Position numbers and translations under genes: made by a program. From contig CAKUAD010000022.1 of NCBI GenBank assembly GCA_934636265.1, forward strand, positions 1-21,880: a stretch of 21,880 bases of DNA. The letters run 5' to 3'. This document shows, piece by piece, positions 7,839-13,927 of this stretch (position 1 is its first letter; each line of letters starts with the position of its first letter). The DNA is from an uncultured Flavobacterium sp. GTDB taxonomy: Bacteria; Bacteroidota; Bacteroidia; Flavobacteriales; Flavobacteriaceae. The notes under the pieces were generated by a model, which was given only the letters and a program-made list of their open reading frames with translations, was not told the DNA's origin and searched no databases.

Positions 7839-8363
7839 TTATTTGTATCGGTATCCCACGCCTTTTTTGATGGCCTGGCTTCCGCCCAGCATGTTGGAGT
7901 TTGCACCCACGGTGGTTTTGTCGGCCGTCATCAATACAAACGGACACCCTGCGGCGGCAGCAGCCATCTTAAGTTTCTTTTCGGCCTTTTTATCTCCGGT
8001 ATTGCCGGTCTGAAAGTTGATCAGTCCCGTCTTTCCGCGAATTTCCTCACCTTTTTTAAGTCCTGCAATGTAGGCTTTGTCCTCAAGGATCACTACCTTT
8101 TCCCAATCAGCCTCGCCGTTGATCACAATTTTCTCGGTCATTTCCTCAACACGGCCGCTTTTGCCGTACTGAACTTTTTCGATAGCGTACTTGCTGATCA
8201 CATTTTCAGCGTCTTCACCGTCATACTTGTATACAATGGTGTATTCCTCTACGCGAATTACTTTTCCGCTTACGGTTTCGCCACTGTGTTTGGTAATGAT
8301 GTCACTCTGGGCGCTGACAAGCCCGCTGCACACCAAGGTGAGCATTAAAATAAATTTCTTCAT
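7839..8363 (-). CDS. Small secreted protein of unknown function
   Basis: A 174-residue protein starting MKKFILMLTLVCSGLVSAQ, a good signal peptide cleaved after AQ. An in-frame ATG 33 bases further upstream (8396) would put untypical residues before the signal peptide and overlap the promoter box, so the 8363 start is chosen; its leader is A-rich with no Shine-Dalgarno. The mature part has a beta-rich stretch with SGETVSGKVIRVEEYTIVYK and repeated charged segments, then a Gly/Ala-rich tail ending GVGYRYK. The AAAAAG(C) stretch could be a short hydrophobic patch. I do not recognise a named domain. It is a monocistronic unit with its own promoter box and terminator. Confidence 0.8.
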   Translation of the reverse strand: MKKFILMLTLVCSGLVSAQSDIITKHSGETVSGKVIRVEEYTIVYKYDGEDAENVISKYAIEKVQYGKSGRVEEMTEKIVINGEADWEKVVILEDKAYIAGLKKGEEIRGKTGLINFQTGNTGDKKAEKKLKMAAAAAGCPFVLMTADKTTVGANSNMLGGSQAIKKGVGYRYK

Positions 8364-8385
8364 GTTTTTGTTTTTTTTGGTGACG

Positions 8386-8393
8386 CAAACATA
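8386..8393 (-). promoter_or_regulatory. -7 promoter box TATGTTTG
   Basis: The minus strand reads TATGTTTG (TAnnTTTG consensus), 22 bases before the chosen ATG at 8363. A TTTG lies upstream but at about 12 bases, closer than the usual 18-20, so the -33 half is uncertain. The position supports the shorter start of the secreted protein. Confidence 0.5.
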
Positions 8394-8414
8394 CAAGAAA
8401 TACTCAAACGCAGC

Positions 8415-9497
8415 CTATTGGTTAAAAATTTTCTCCTGATGCACAATGCTTTCCTGATGCACCGCCTTAAAATACCGCATGACAAAATTTTTGCTCAGGC
8501 CTTGCCGGGCGCCCTCCTTAACCATTTTGTCCAAAACGTCAATCCACCGGCCGGTTTGCAGTACGGCCACGTTTTCGGCCTTTTTCAGCGCACCGATTTG
8601 CTCGGCAATTTTCATCCGGCTTCCCAGGATTTCGAGTAATTTAGCGTCGGCAGTATCAATCTGGGCGCGGAGTTTGGCTATTTCGCGATGAAATGATTCT
8701 TCGTGCGTGGTTTTGTTGCGGACACAAAGCGAAGTCACGATTTGCTTCAACGCGTCCGGCGTGACCTGTTGGGCAGCGTCGCTCCAGGCGTTGTCCGGAT
8801 CGATATGGGTTTCAATCATCAGCCCATCGTAATTAAGGTCGAGCGCCTGCTGTGAAACCTCGCGTATCATATCGCGGCGGCCGGTAATGTGCGACGGATC
8901 GCAGATAAGCGGCAAATGCGGAAACCTGCTTTGCAATTCGATGGCAATCTGCCACTCCGGAATGTTGCGGTAATTGGTCTTTTCATAGGTCGAAAAGCCT
9001 CGGTGTACCGCCCCCAGGTTACGGATGCCGGCGTGGTAAAGACGCTCTATGCCGCCAATCCACAGCGCCAAATCAGGATTCACCGGGTTTTTCACCAAAA
9101 CGATTTTATCGGTCCCGGCCAAAGCGTCGGCAATTTCCTGCACGGCAAACGGATTGACAGTAGTGCGGGCGCCGATCCACATCACATCGATATCGTGTTC
9201 GAGCGCCAGTTTTACGTGGGCCGCATTGGCCACCTCAACCGCCATCGGAAGTCCGGTTTCAGCCCGGGAGCGAACCAGCCATTTGAGGCCTATCGCTCCG
9301 ACGCCTTCAAATCCACCCGGACGCGTGCGCGGCTTCCAGATTCCGGCGCGGTAAAAACTCACGCCCGATTCCTGGAGTTGACGGGCAATTTCCATCACCT
9401 GATCCTCAGTTTCGGCACTGCAAGGACCCGCAATAAGCATGGGATTTTTGTTTGGGAGTGCGTCAAACCAGGCGCGTACTGAACTGTCGTTTTCCAT
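8415..9497 (-). CDS. Bifunctional DAHP synthase / chorismate mutase (type II)
   Basis: This 360-residue fusion links the first step of the shikimate pathway (erythrose-4-phosphate + PEP to DAHP) with chorismate to prephenate conversion. Residues about 15-260 form a KDO8P-synthase-like DAHP synthase: IAGPCSAET (22-30), RAGIWKPRTRP (50-60), VKNPVN (135-140), HRGF (165-168), ICDPSHITGRR (198-208) and MIETH (227-231). Residues about 268-353 are an AroQ chorismate mutase helix bundle (LRAQIDTADAKLLEILGSR). The mutase half may serve as allosteric sensor for prephenate, as in Bacillus-type fusions, where it is N-terminal. The start at 9497 is chosen because residues encoded upstream overlap a promoter box and terminator. 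The gene is not clustered with aroA. Confidence 0.94.
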   Translation of the reverse strand: MENDSSVRAWFDALPNKNPMLIAGPCSAETEDQVMEIARQLQESGVSFYRAGIWKPRTRPGGFEGVGAIGLKWLVRSRAETGLPMAVEVANAAHVKLALEHDIDVMWIGARTTVNPFAVQEIADALAGTDKIVLVKNPVNPDLALWIGGIERLYHAGIRNLGAVHRGFSTYEKTNYRNIPEWQIAIELQSRFPHLPLICDPSHITGRRDMIREVSQQALDLNYDGLMIETHIDPDNAWSDAAQQVTPDALKQIVTSLCVRNKTTHEESFHREIAKLRAQIDTADAKLLEILGSRMKIAEQIGALKKAENVAVLQTGRWIDVLDKMVKEGARQGLSKNFVMRYFKAVHQESIVHQEKIFNQ

Positions 9498-9526
9498 CTG
9501 CAGTGAATTTTTGCCAAAGACAATGT

Positions 9527-9534
9527 CAAAGATA
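9527..9534 (-). promoter_or_regulatory. -7 promoter box TATCTTTG before DAHP synthase gene
   Basis: TATCTTTG on the minus strand matches TAnnTTTG exactly and ends 29 bases before the ATG at 9497. The -33 region falls in the T-rich tail of the terminator at 9541-9568 and is not a clear TTTG. A second, weaker GTCTTTG lies 5 bases downstream. Confidence 0.55.
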
Positions 9535-9540
9535 CGGTAT

Positions 9541-9568
9541 AAAAAAAATCCCGACGTTAATCGGGATT
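9541..9568 (-). terminator. Intrinsic terminator upstream of DAHP synthase gene
   Basis: Minus-strand AATCCCGA, loop TTAACG and TCGGGATT form a perfect 8-base-pair stem followed by a run of T. It lies 14 bases after the stop codon of a possible 19-residue peptide gene and just before the promoter box of the DAHP synthase gene. It could end a short upstream transcript or act as an attenuator. Confidence 0.88.
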
Positions 9569-9582
9569 CATATCGTTGTGAA

Positions 9583-9642
9583 TTAATAATCGGTTGGATA
9601 ACCCTGCGCCGCAACATTTGAGATCAAAGTAAACCCGGGCAT
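9583..9642 (-). CDS. Possible 19-residue peptide gene
   Basis: ATG at 9642 opens MPGFTLISNVAAQGYPTDY and stops with TAA; a terminator hairpin follows 14 bases later. A TATATTTT box, one base off the -7 consensus, lies about 40 bases upstream on the same strand. The same frame stays open for another 53 codons upstream (to 9801), but that extension crosses the box and reads like untranslated DNA. The peptide has one Phe and two Tyr, the last at its end, which is weak support for an aromatic-amino-acid leader peptide. It could equally be a small protein gene or chance. Confidence 0.3.
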   Translation of the reverse strand: MPGFTLISNVAAQGYPTDY

Positions 9643-9724
9643 TTTAGCGTTATTCCTGTGTCCTTTTTTGCTTGTTTGGCTAAAATATAAAAAATGTTTT
9701 AAAAAAATACGATTGACGGCAAAA

Positions 9725-9752
9725 TTTAGTTTATCGTTTTGGACTAATTTTG
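9725..9752 (+). promoter_or_regulatory. Candidate promoter of gldA
   Basis: TAATTTTG at 9745-9752 matches TAnnTTTG perfectly. TTTAG at 9725-9729, about 16 bases upstream, is a weak -33 candidate. The box ends 54 bases before the gldA ATG. Confidence 0.55.
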
Positions 9753-9806
9753 TCTTTTGGCAGCCCGCCAGCCAATATTGAAGACGGCGCTTAAAAATCA
9801 CACCGC

Positions 9807-10706
9807 ATGATCAAAGTTAACCAGATATCAAAGAACTATCAGACCCAAAAGGCGCTTGACCAGGTTTCGTTTTCCATAGCCAAAGGTGAGATCGTTGGGT
9901 TTTTGGGGCCCAACGGCGCCGGAAAATCAACACTGATGAAAATCCTGACCACTTACCTGGCCGCCGATGAAGGTCAAGCCATCGTCAATGATTTTGATGT
10001 GGCGACACAACCTCAGGAAGTGCAGCGGTCAGTGGGTTATCTGCCTGAACACAATCCGCTGTATCTGGAACTTTACGTGCGGGAATATCTGGAATTCAAT
10101 GCGGGGTTATACAAGGTGAAACCATCCCGTATCGACGAGGTTATCGAACTGACGGGACTCCGGCCTGAGGCGCACAAAAAAATCGGTCAACTCTCAAAAG
10201 GTTATCGCCAACGCGTAGGATTGGCCACGGCACTTTTACACGATCCCGCCGTACTGATTCTTGACGAACCCACCACCGGACTCGATCCCAATCAATTAGT
10301 CGAGATTCGCCGCGTGATCAAAAACGTCGGGAAAGACAAAACGGTTTTCCTTTCAACGCACATCCTTCAGGAAGTCGAGGCCATCTGCGACCGCGTCATC
10401 ATTATTGACAAAGGAAAAATCGTCACCGACAAAAAACTTGAAAACCTTATCACACAAGAGGAAAATCCCGTTCAGATTCTGGAAGTCGAATTTGATCAAC
10501 CAGTTTCAGCCGAACAACTGGGCGAGCTTCCGCAGCTCATCTCGGCTTACGAATTCAACAAAAAATGGGAACTTCAATTTGCTTCCACCAGCGATATGCG
10601 CGGCGATGTTTTTGATTTTGCCACCCGGAACAACATAAAAATCCTGCAAATCGTACAGAAAAGCAAGGATTTGGAAGCGGTGTTCAGGGATGTGACGGGA
10701 AAGTAG
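9807..10706 (+). CDS. gldA: Gliding motility ABC transporter ATP-binding protein GldA
   Basis: A 299-residue cytoplasmic ATPase. Walker A is GPNGAGKST (34-42), the signature loop reads LSKGYRQ (129-135), Walker B with the catalytic Glu is VLILDEP (149-155), and the switch His is in STH (183-185). A roughly 80-residue C-terminal extension follows the nucleotide-binding domain. Sequence and length match GldA, which in Flavobacterium johnsoniae works with GldF and GldG, permease and auxiliary subunits encoded elsewhere; neither is in this window. Generic ABC-2 type exporters share the motifs, but the Flavobacteriia context favours GldA. The gene is monocistronic and ends 21 bases short of the oppositely oriented small frame of repeat copy 3; no terminator hairpin was seen. 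Confidence 0.88.
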   Translation: MIKVNQISKNYQTQKALDQVSFSIAKGEIVGFLGPNGAGKSTLMKILTTYLAADEGQAIVNDFDVATQPQEVQRSVGYLPEHNPLYLELYVREYLEFNAGLYKVKPSRIDEVIELTGLRPEAHKKIGQLSKGYRQRVGLATALLHDPAVLILDEPTTGLDPNQLVEIRRVIKNVGKDKTVFLSTHILQEVEAICDRVIIIDKGKIVTDKKLENLITQEENPVQILEVEFDQPVSAEQLGELPQLISAYEFNKKWELQFASTSDMRGDVFDFATRNNIKILQIVQKSKDLEAVFRDVTGK

Positions 10707-10727
10707 ATAGGAATCCAGCGCCCGTAA

Positions 10728-10823
10728 TCAGGCAAAACCTTGGGTAACCAGGTAAAATTTAACAATTTTTACAGATATTCTGTATCCTGCGTGAGCCATT
10801 TTTTCGTAGGGGGAAATTCCCAT
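10728..10823 (-). CDS. Possible small basic protein encoded by repeat copy 3
   Basis: This 31-residue minus-strand frame begins MGISPYEKM and includes AGYR and VKIVK, like the frame in copies 1 and 2, then ends with its own unrelated tail and TGA. Compared with copy 2 over the first 22 codons there are no indels. I count about 4 first-position, 1 second-position and 6 third-position base changes, which hints at selection on protein sequence. A purine-rich AAGGGGGA precedes the ATG at normal Shine-Dalgarno spacing. No family is recognised. The frame converges on gldA. Confidence 0.35.
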   Translation of the reverse strand: MGISPYEKMAHAGYRISVKIVKFYLVTQGFA

Positions 10824-10854
10824 GCGCTCCCCCTTCCCATGAACGCAAGTTAGT
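10757..10854 (-). repeat. Dispersed repeat, copy 3 (inverted, diverged)
   Basis: Read on the minus strand, this copy has the same blocks as copy 2 in order: ACTAACTT, ATGGGAAGGGGGA, GCATGGGAATTTCCCC, AAAAAATG, TACAG(n5)CTGTA and AAAAATTGTTAAA. Unpaired bases differ but both stems are kept: GGGGGA/TCCCCC replaces AAGGGG/CCCCTT, and TACAG/CTGTA is unchanged while its loop differs. The remaining intergenic sequence to 10957 shows no gene or clear signal. Confidence 0.85.
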
Positions 10855-10957
10855 GGGTTCGGTTAAATGTTTGATACAGAAAAACTGCCGCAATAGTTAA
10901 AAATTCACTACAAGGCCACTCCGCGAAAATTCCTCAATAGCAAACCGTTTTTAAATA

Positions 10958-11692
10958 CTAATCCGCAATAATCAGGCGGCCGGTATAATGCTCCCGCACG
11001 TCAAGCAGGGCAGGATTGTTTTTGCTGATAAGGTTTCCTGTACTGTAAATATCGCCCGATAAGCTTTGCAGCGGATGGACAATCATATCGTTGGCCCCGC
11101 GGTGAAAGATTTTAATCGATTCGGCGTGAAAGTCCTTGCCTTCAAAGCGACCGTTGCCGTCGTAAAAATTGAGCAGCAGTTCATTGGTATGGCCGGTGAG
11201 ATAATAGCCCGCCACGTAGTTGTTTTCAATCACCGTTTGCAGGTTATCGATTTCCAGATAGAAATTTCCGGTGCCTACGCCGCCAAAAAAATCCATGGCA
11301 TACAGGCGCAATACAGGATACGTCAAAACTCCGTCTGACTTGATCGGGCGTCCGGTATTTGAATAAATTTCCTCAACATTGGGCGCATCGACAAAAACTG
11401 TAATCGACTCGTAGCCGCGCACCATGTTGCAGCCGGATTCATCCGTAAGGCGCAGCGCACCATCGGTTACCACAACCTTTACGTCGTCAACAAAGTTCTC
11501 GCCTGCCTTTACCACAACGCGGGCCTCATCAGCCTGTTTGATTACCATCGCGATTCGCTCACCGACAATAATTTTTGTGAAAGGCGCCACCTCAAACTGG
11601 CGTTGGGTTTCATTTCCCGCCTTTTTAAAGCAATCCTCGGCTGAACTGCATCCAGCAAACAACAACAGCAACAAAAAAAGACTCACTCTCAT
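10958..11692 (-). CDS. DUF2807-type (head GIN domain) lipoprotein
   Basis: A 244-residue putative lipoprotein. MRVSLFLLLLLFAGCSS gives a lipobox with Cys15 as the likely acylated residue, so the protein should be anchored in a membrane and face the periplasm or cell surface. The rest is repetitive beta structure beginning RQFEVAPFTKIIVGERIAMV, the typical entry into a DUF2807 right-handed beta-helix-like domain. No catalytic residues are known for this family. The ATG overlaps the stop of the PagL-like gene by 4 bases (ATGA), so the two are probably made together. No terminator follows. Confidence 0.8.
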   Translation of the reverse strand: MRVSLFLLLLLFAGCSSAEDCFKKAGNETQRQFEVAPFTKIIVGERIAMVIKQADEARVVVKAGENFVDDVKVVVTDGALRLTDESGCNMVRGYESITVFVDAPNVEEIYSNTGRPIKSDGVLTYPVLRLYAMDFFGGVGTGNFYLEIDNLQTVIENNYVAGYYLTGHTNELLLNFYDGNGRFEGKDFHAESIKIFHRGANDMIVHPLQSLSGDIYSTGNLISKNNPALLDVREHYTGRLIIAD

Positions 11693-12777
11693 AACCTCAC
11701 TCCTATTCCGGTTTCGATAGCCTCGGCGCGGCCGCCGTGTGCCTTTAACGACAAGGCCGCAAAAACCTTTGGCAAAAAATAATACCTGACGCCCACCCGT
11801 TGGTAAACGTCGCTCTCATACTTAAACGGCTTGTACACATACAGGCCCAATTGCGTTTCCACAGTCAGCCGATTGATCAACAGTTCGTGGCCAAAAACGG
11901 CTGCCACACGCCGGTAATCAGTTTCGGGATCCAAGGGCGGCTGATCTGGATACGCCACTGATTTATATCGGATGTACTCCTTTAGATACTGCGAAAAAAA
12001 CACATCGGCCCCCAATTGAATCGCGCTTTTTCGGGAAATTCGCTTGTCGGCGTAAAGCCCCGCATGATAAAACGGTTTTTGCCCGCTGTTGGCCACGGGA
12101 CTCTCGCTCACGCCGGTTCGCAACACTGCATTAAACGCAATGGGCTGCCGCACATGGGCCGTGAGCGAATCGCGCAGATAAGTCCGGCTTGGCTTAACGT
12201 TGTAATTTACGCCCACCTGAAACAAATAGCTGTTGATCCCACTGTTGGGCGATTTGATCCGCCCGTTGGAAAAATGCGTAAAAAGCAATCCGGCCTGAAT
12301 GCCAAACCTGCCGATCCAATCGTCTTTTTTAAAGCCCAGCATAAAAATGTTGGCGCTCATAAAACGCGACCCAAATGCATTGTTCTTGTAATTGGTTTCC
12401 TTGTCGTACGGATTGGTCGCCATGGCCAAACCCTGCGAAATGCGCAAAAAAGCATGGCGGTTTAAAAAGTAAAAATTGTAGTGCGCGCTCAGGGCGTAGA
12501 CGTCGCCAAGAACGGGATTCTGGTTGTCGTGAAACAAAAGTGAAAATCCGTAATCCGGATAATTAAAAGCCCGCTGCCACTCCTTTTCTCCGTAGGTCTT
12601 TTTGTTCCACGAAAGCATCACACCGCGCGGATGCCCTGCCATCAAATGCCCTACATACGGCGTGTGCTTTAAAACGTTACCCCTAAAAACCGAGATTTCA
12701 AGGTTGTCGGTAGGGCCGTGCTGCGCCAAAAGAGCGGCACAAAAAAACAAAAGCAACAGCGTAAAACGTTTTTGCAT
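11689..12777 (-). CDS. PagL-like acyloxyacyl hydrolase (lipid A 3-O-deacylase family)
   Basis: A 362-residue outer-membrane beta-barrel protein with a signal peptide ending near residue 19 (CAALLAQH). The most telling motif is THFSNG at 167-172: a His and Ser two residues apart, as in the His-Ser pair of PagL, followed by SPNSGIN. PagL removes the 3-linked acyl chain of lipid A; the Bacteroidota relatives are longer than Pseudomonas PagL (about 150 mature residues) and their activity is less certain. I start at the ATG at 12777; a GTG codon directly before it is the alternative. A TATCTTTG box ends 4 bases before this ATG. The stop overlaps the DUF2807 lipoprotein gene. Confidence 0.82.
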   Translation of the reverse strand: MQKRFTLLLLFFCAALLAQHGPTDNLEISVFRGNVLKHTPYVGHLMAGHPRGVMLSWNKKTYGEKEWQRAFNYPDYGFSLLFHDNQNPVLGDVYALSAHYNFYFLNRHAFLRISQGLAMATNPYDKETNYKNNAFGSRFMSANIFMLGFKKDDWIGRFGIQAGLLFTHFSNGRIKSPNSGINSYLFQVGVNYNVKPSRTYLRDSLTAHVRQPIAFNAVLRTGVSESPVANSGQKPFYHAGLYADKRISRKSAIQLGADVFFSQYLKEYIRYKSVAYPDQPPLDPETDYRRVAAVFGHELLINRLTVETQLGLYVYKPFKYESDVYQRVGVRYYFLPKVFAALSLKAHGGRAEAIETGIGVRL

Positions 12778-12781
12778 CACG

Positions 12782-12789
12782 CAAAGATA
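12782..12789 (-). promoter_or_regulatory. -7 promoter box TATCTTTG before the PagL-like gene
   Basis: TATCTTTG on the minus strand ends 4 bases before the ATG at 12777, the same spacing as at rsgA. A TTTG lies only about 11 bases upstream, so the -33 half is poor. If used it separates this gene from metF, 42 bases upstream, and gives a nearly leaderless mRNA. Confidence 0.42.
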
Positions 12790-12819
12790 TTCTTTTACGG
12801 CAAAGCGCCTGCACCACCG

Positions 12820-13776
12820 CTAAAAAACCTCCCGCGCCACCGCCTTGATCGCGTCGGGCTTGCCCATCGAATAATAATGCAAAACCGGAAATCCCGCGGC
12901 CACAAGTTCACGGCTTTGCGCAATACACCATTCAATCCCAACCTGCCGGACGGCGTCCTGAGTGTCACACCGAACAATCTCCCTAACCAGGTCATCGGGC
13001 AATGAAACGCTAAACCTATGCGGAACTTGATTGAGCTGCTTTTTGCCCGTAATAGGTTTAAGACCCGGGATGATTGGAACTAAAATACCCTCGCTTCGGC
13101 ATTTGTCGACAAACGCAAAAAAACGCGCATTGTCAAAAAACATTTGCGTAATCACGTAATTTGCCCCGTTGGCTATCTTTTGTTTCAGATAATAAATATC
13201 ACTGTCCATGCTGGGTGCTTCCAGGTGTTTTTCCGGATAGCCCGCAACCCCTATGCAAAAATCCGTTGCCGATGAATTTTCCAACCCATCATCCAAATAA
13301 ATCCCGCGGTTCAAATTACTGATTTGCGCTACAAGCTCCGCCGCATATTCATTCCCGTCCTTTTCAGGCCTAAAATACGTCTCGCTCTTAACCGCGTCGC
13401 CACGCAAAGCCACCACGTTGTCAATGCCAAGAAAATCAAGGTCAATCAAGAAATTTTCAGTGTCCTCACGCGTAAATCCGCCACACAAAATATGCGGAAT
13501 CGCATCAACGCCATACTTGTTCATCACGGCCGCACAAATCCCAACCGTACCCGGGCGCTTTTTCACCACCTGGCGCTTTAAAAGCCCGTTCCCAATGTCC
13601 TTGTAAAGATATTCCTCGCGGTGATACGTCACGTCAATAAATGGCGGACAAAACTCCATCAGCGGATCGATACTGTCAAAAATTGACTGGATATTCTGGC
13701 CTTTAAGCGGCGGTAAAATCTCAAAAGAAAACAGCGGCTTTCCCGCGGCATTCTCAAGGTGTTGAATAACTTTCAT
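12820..13776 (-). CDS. metF: 5,10-methylenetetrahydrofolate reductase
   Basis: This flavoenzyme reduces methylene-THF to methyl-THF, the methyl donor for MetH. The 318-residue TIM barrel has FSFEILPP (16-23) with the catalytic Glu19, ALRGD (123-127), GYPEKH (179-184) and QMFFD (211-215), all standard FAD and folate contacts. The N-terminus and length are normal. It is the third gene after the two metH halves, 151 bases downstream, and is presumably under the same SAM-I riboswitch, though the gap contains a hairpin-type repeat that might alter transcription. The direct coupling with MetH makes biochemical sense. Confidence 0.97.
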   Translation of the reverse strand: MKVIQHLENAAGKPLFSFEILPPLKGQNIQSIFDSIDPLMEFCPPFIDVTYHREEYLYKDIGNGLLKRQVVKKRPGTVGICAAVMNKYGVDAIPHILCGGFTREDTENFLIDLDFLGIDNVVALRGDAVKSETYFRPEKDGNEYAAELVAQISNLNRGIYLDDGLENSSATDFCIGVAGYPEKHLEAPSMDSDIYYLKQKIANGANYVITQMFFDNARFFAFVDKCRSEGILVPIIPGLKPITGKKQLNQVPHRFSVSLPDDLVREIVRCDTQDAVRQVGIEWCIAQSRELVAAGFPVLHYYSMGKPDAIKAVAREVF

Positions 13777-13852
13777 TTATTTTAAATTTTTAATTTGGGC
13801 GTGTCTGCGGCGTAAAGACCTCTGCAAACACAAAAAATCTCCGGCCGCACAC

Positions 13853-13915
13853 CGCGCTATCCGCTGTAGTCCTCGTCCCGTAACCGGTCCTGCGGGCTGC
13901 CGCTGCTATCGCTCA
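13853..13915 (-). repeat. Diverged copy of the GATGGCAACGGC/ATACAG repeat
   Basis: Read on the minus strand, GATAGCAGCGGCAGCC then, about 25 bases later, GACTACAGCGGATAGCG matches the two flanking boxes of the element at 17731-17806 (GATGGCAACGGCATCC and GATACAGTGGACAGCG), with 13 of 16 positions equal in the first box and a similar level in the second. The long hairpin between the boxes in the other copy is not kept. The element sits between the two distal genes of the metH-metF operon, in the sense orientation. The rest of the 151-base gap shows no open frame. Confidence 0.65.
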
Positions 13916-13927
13916 CGCGCCCCGCGG

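Noticed and set aside
8889..9482. A 197-codon plus-strand open frame.
   Set aside because: It is antisense to the conserved DAHP synthase domain and has no motif or promoter.
9583..9801. A 72-residue version of the small frame upstream of the DAHP synthase gene.
   Set aside because: The first 53 codons cross an A/T-rich stretch with a promoter-like box and overlap the gldA promoter region on the other strand. Only the last 19 codons are plausible.
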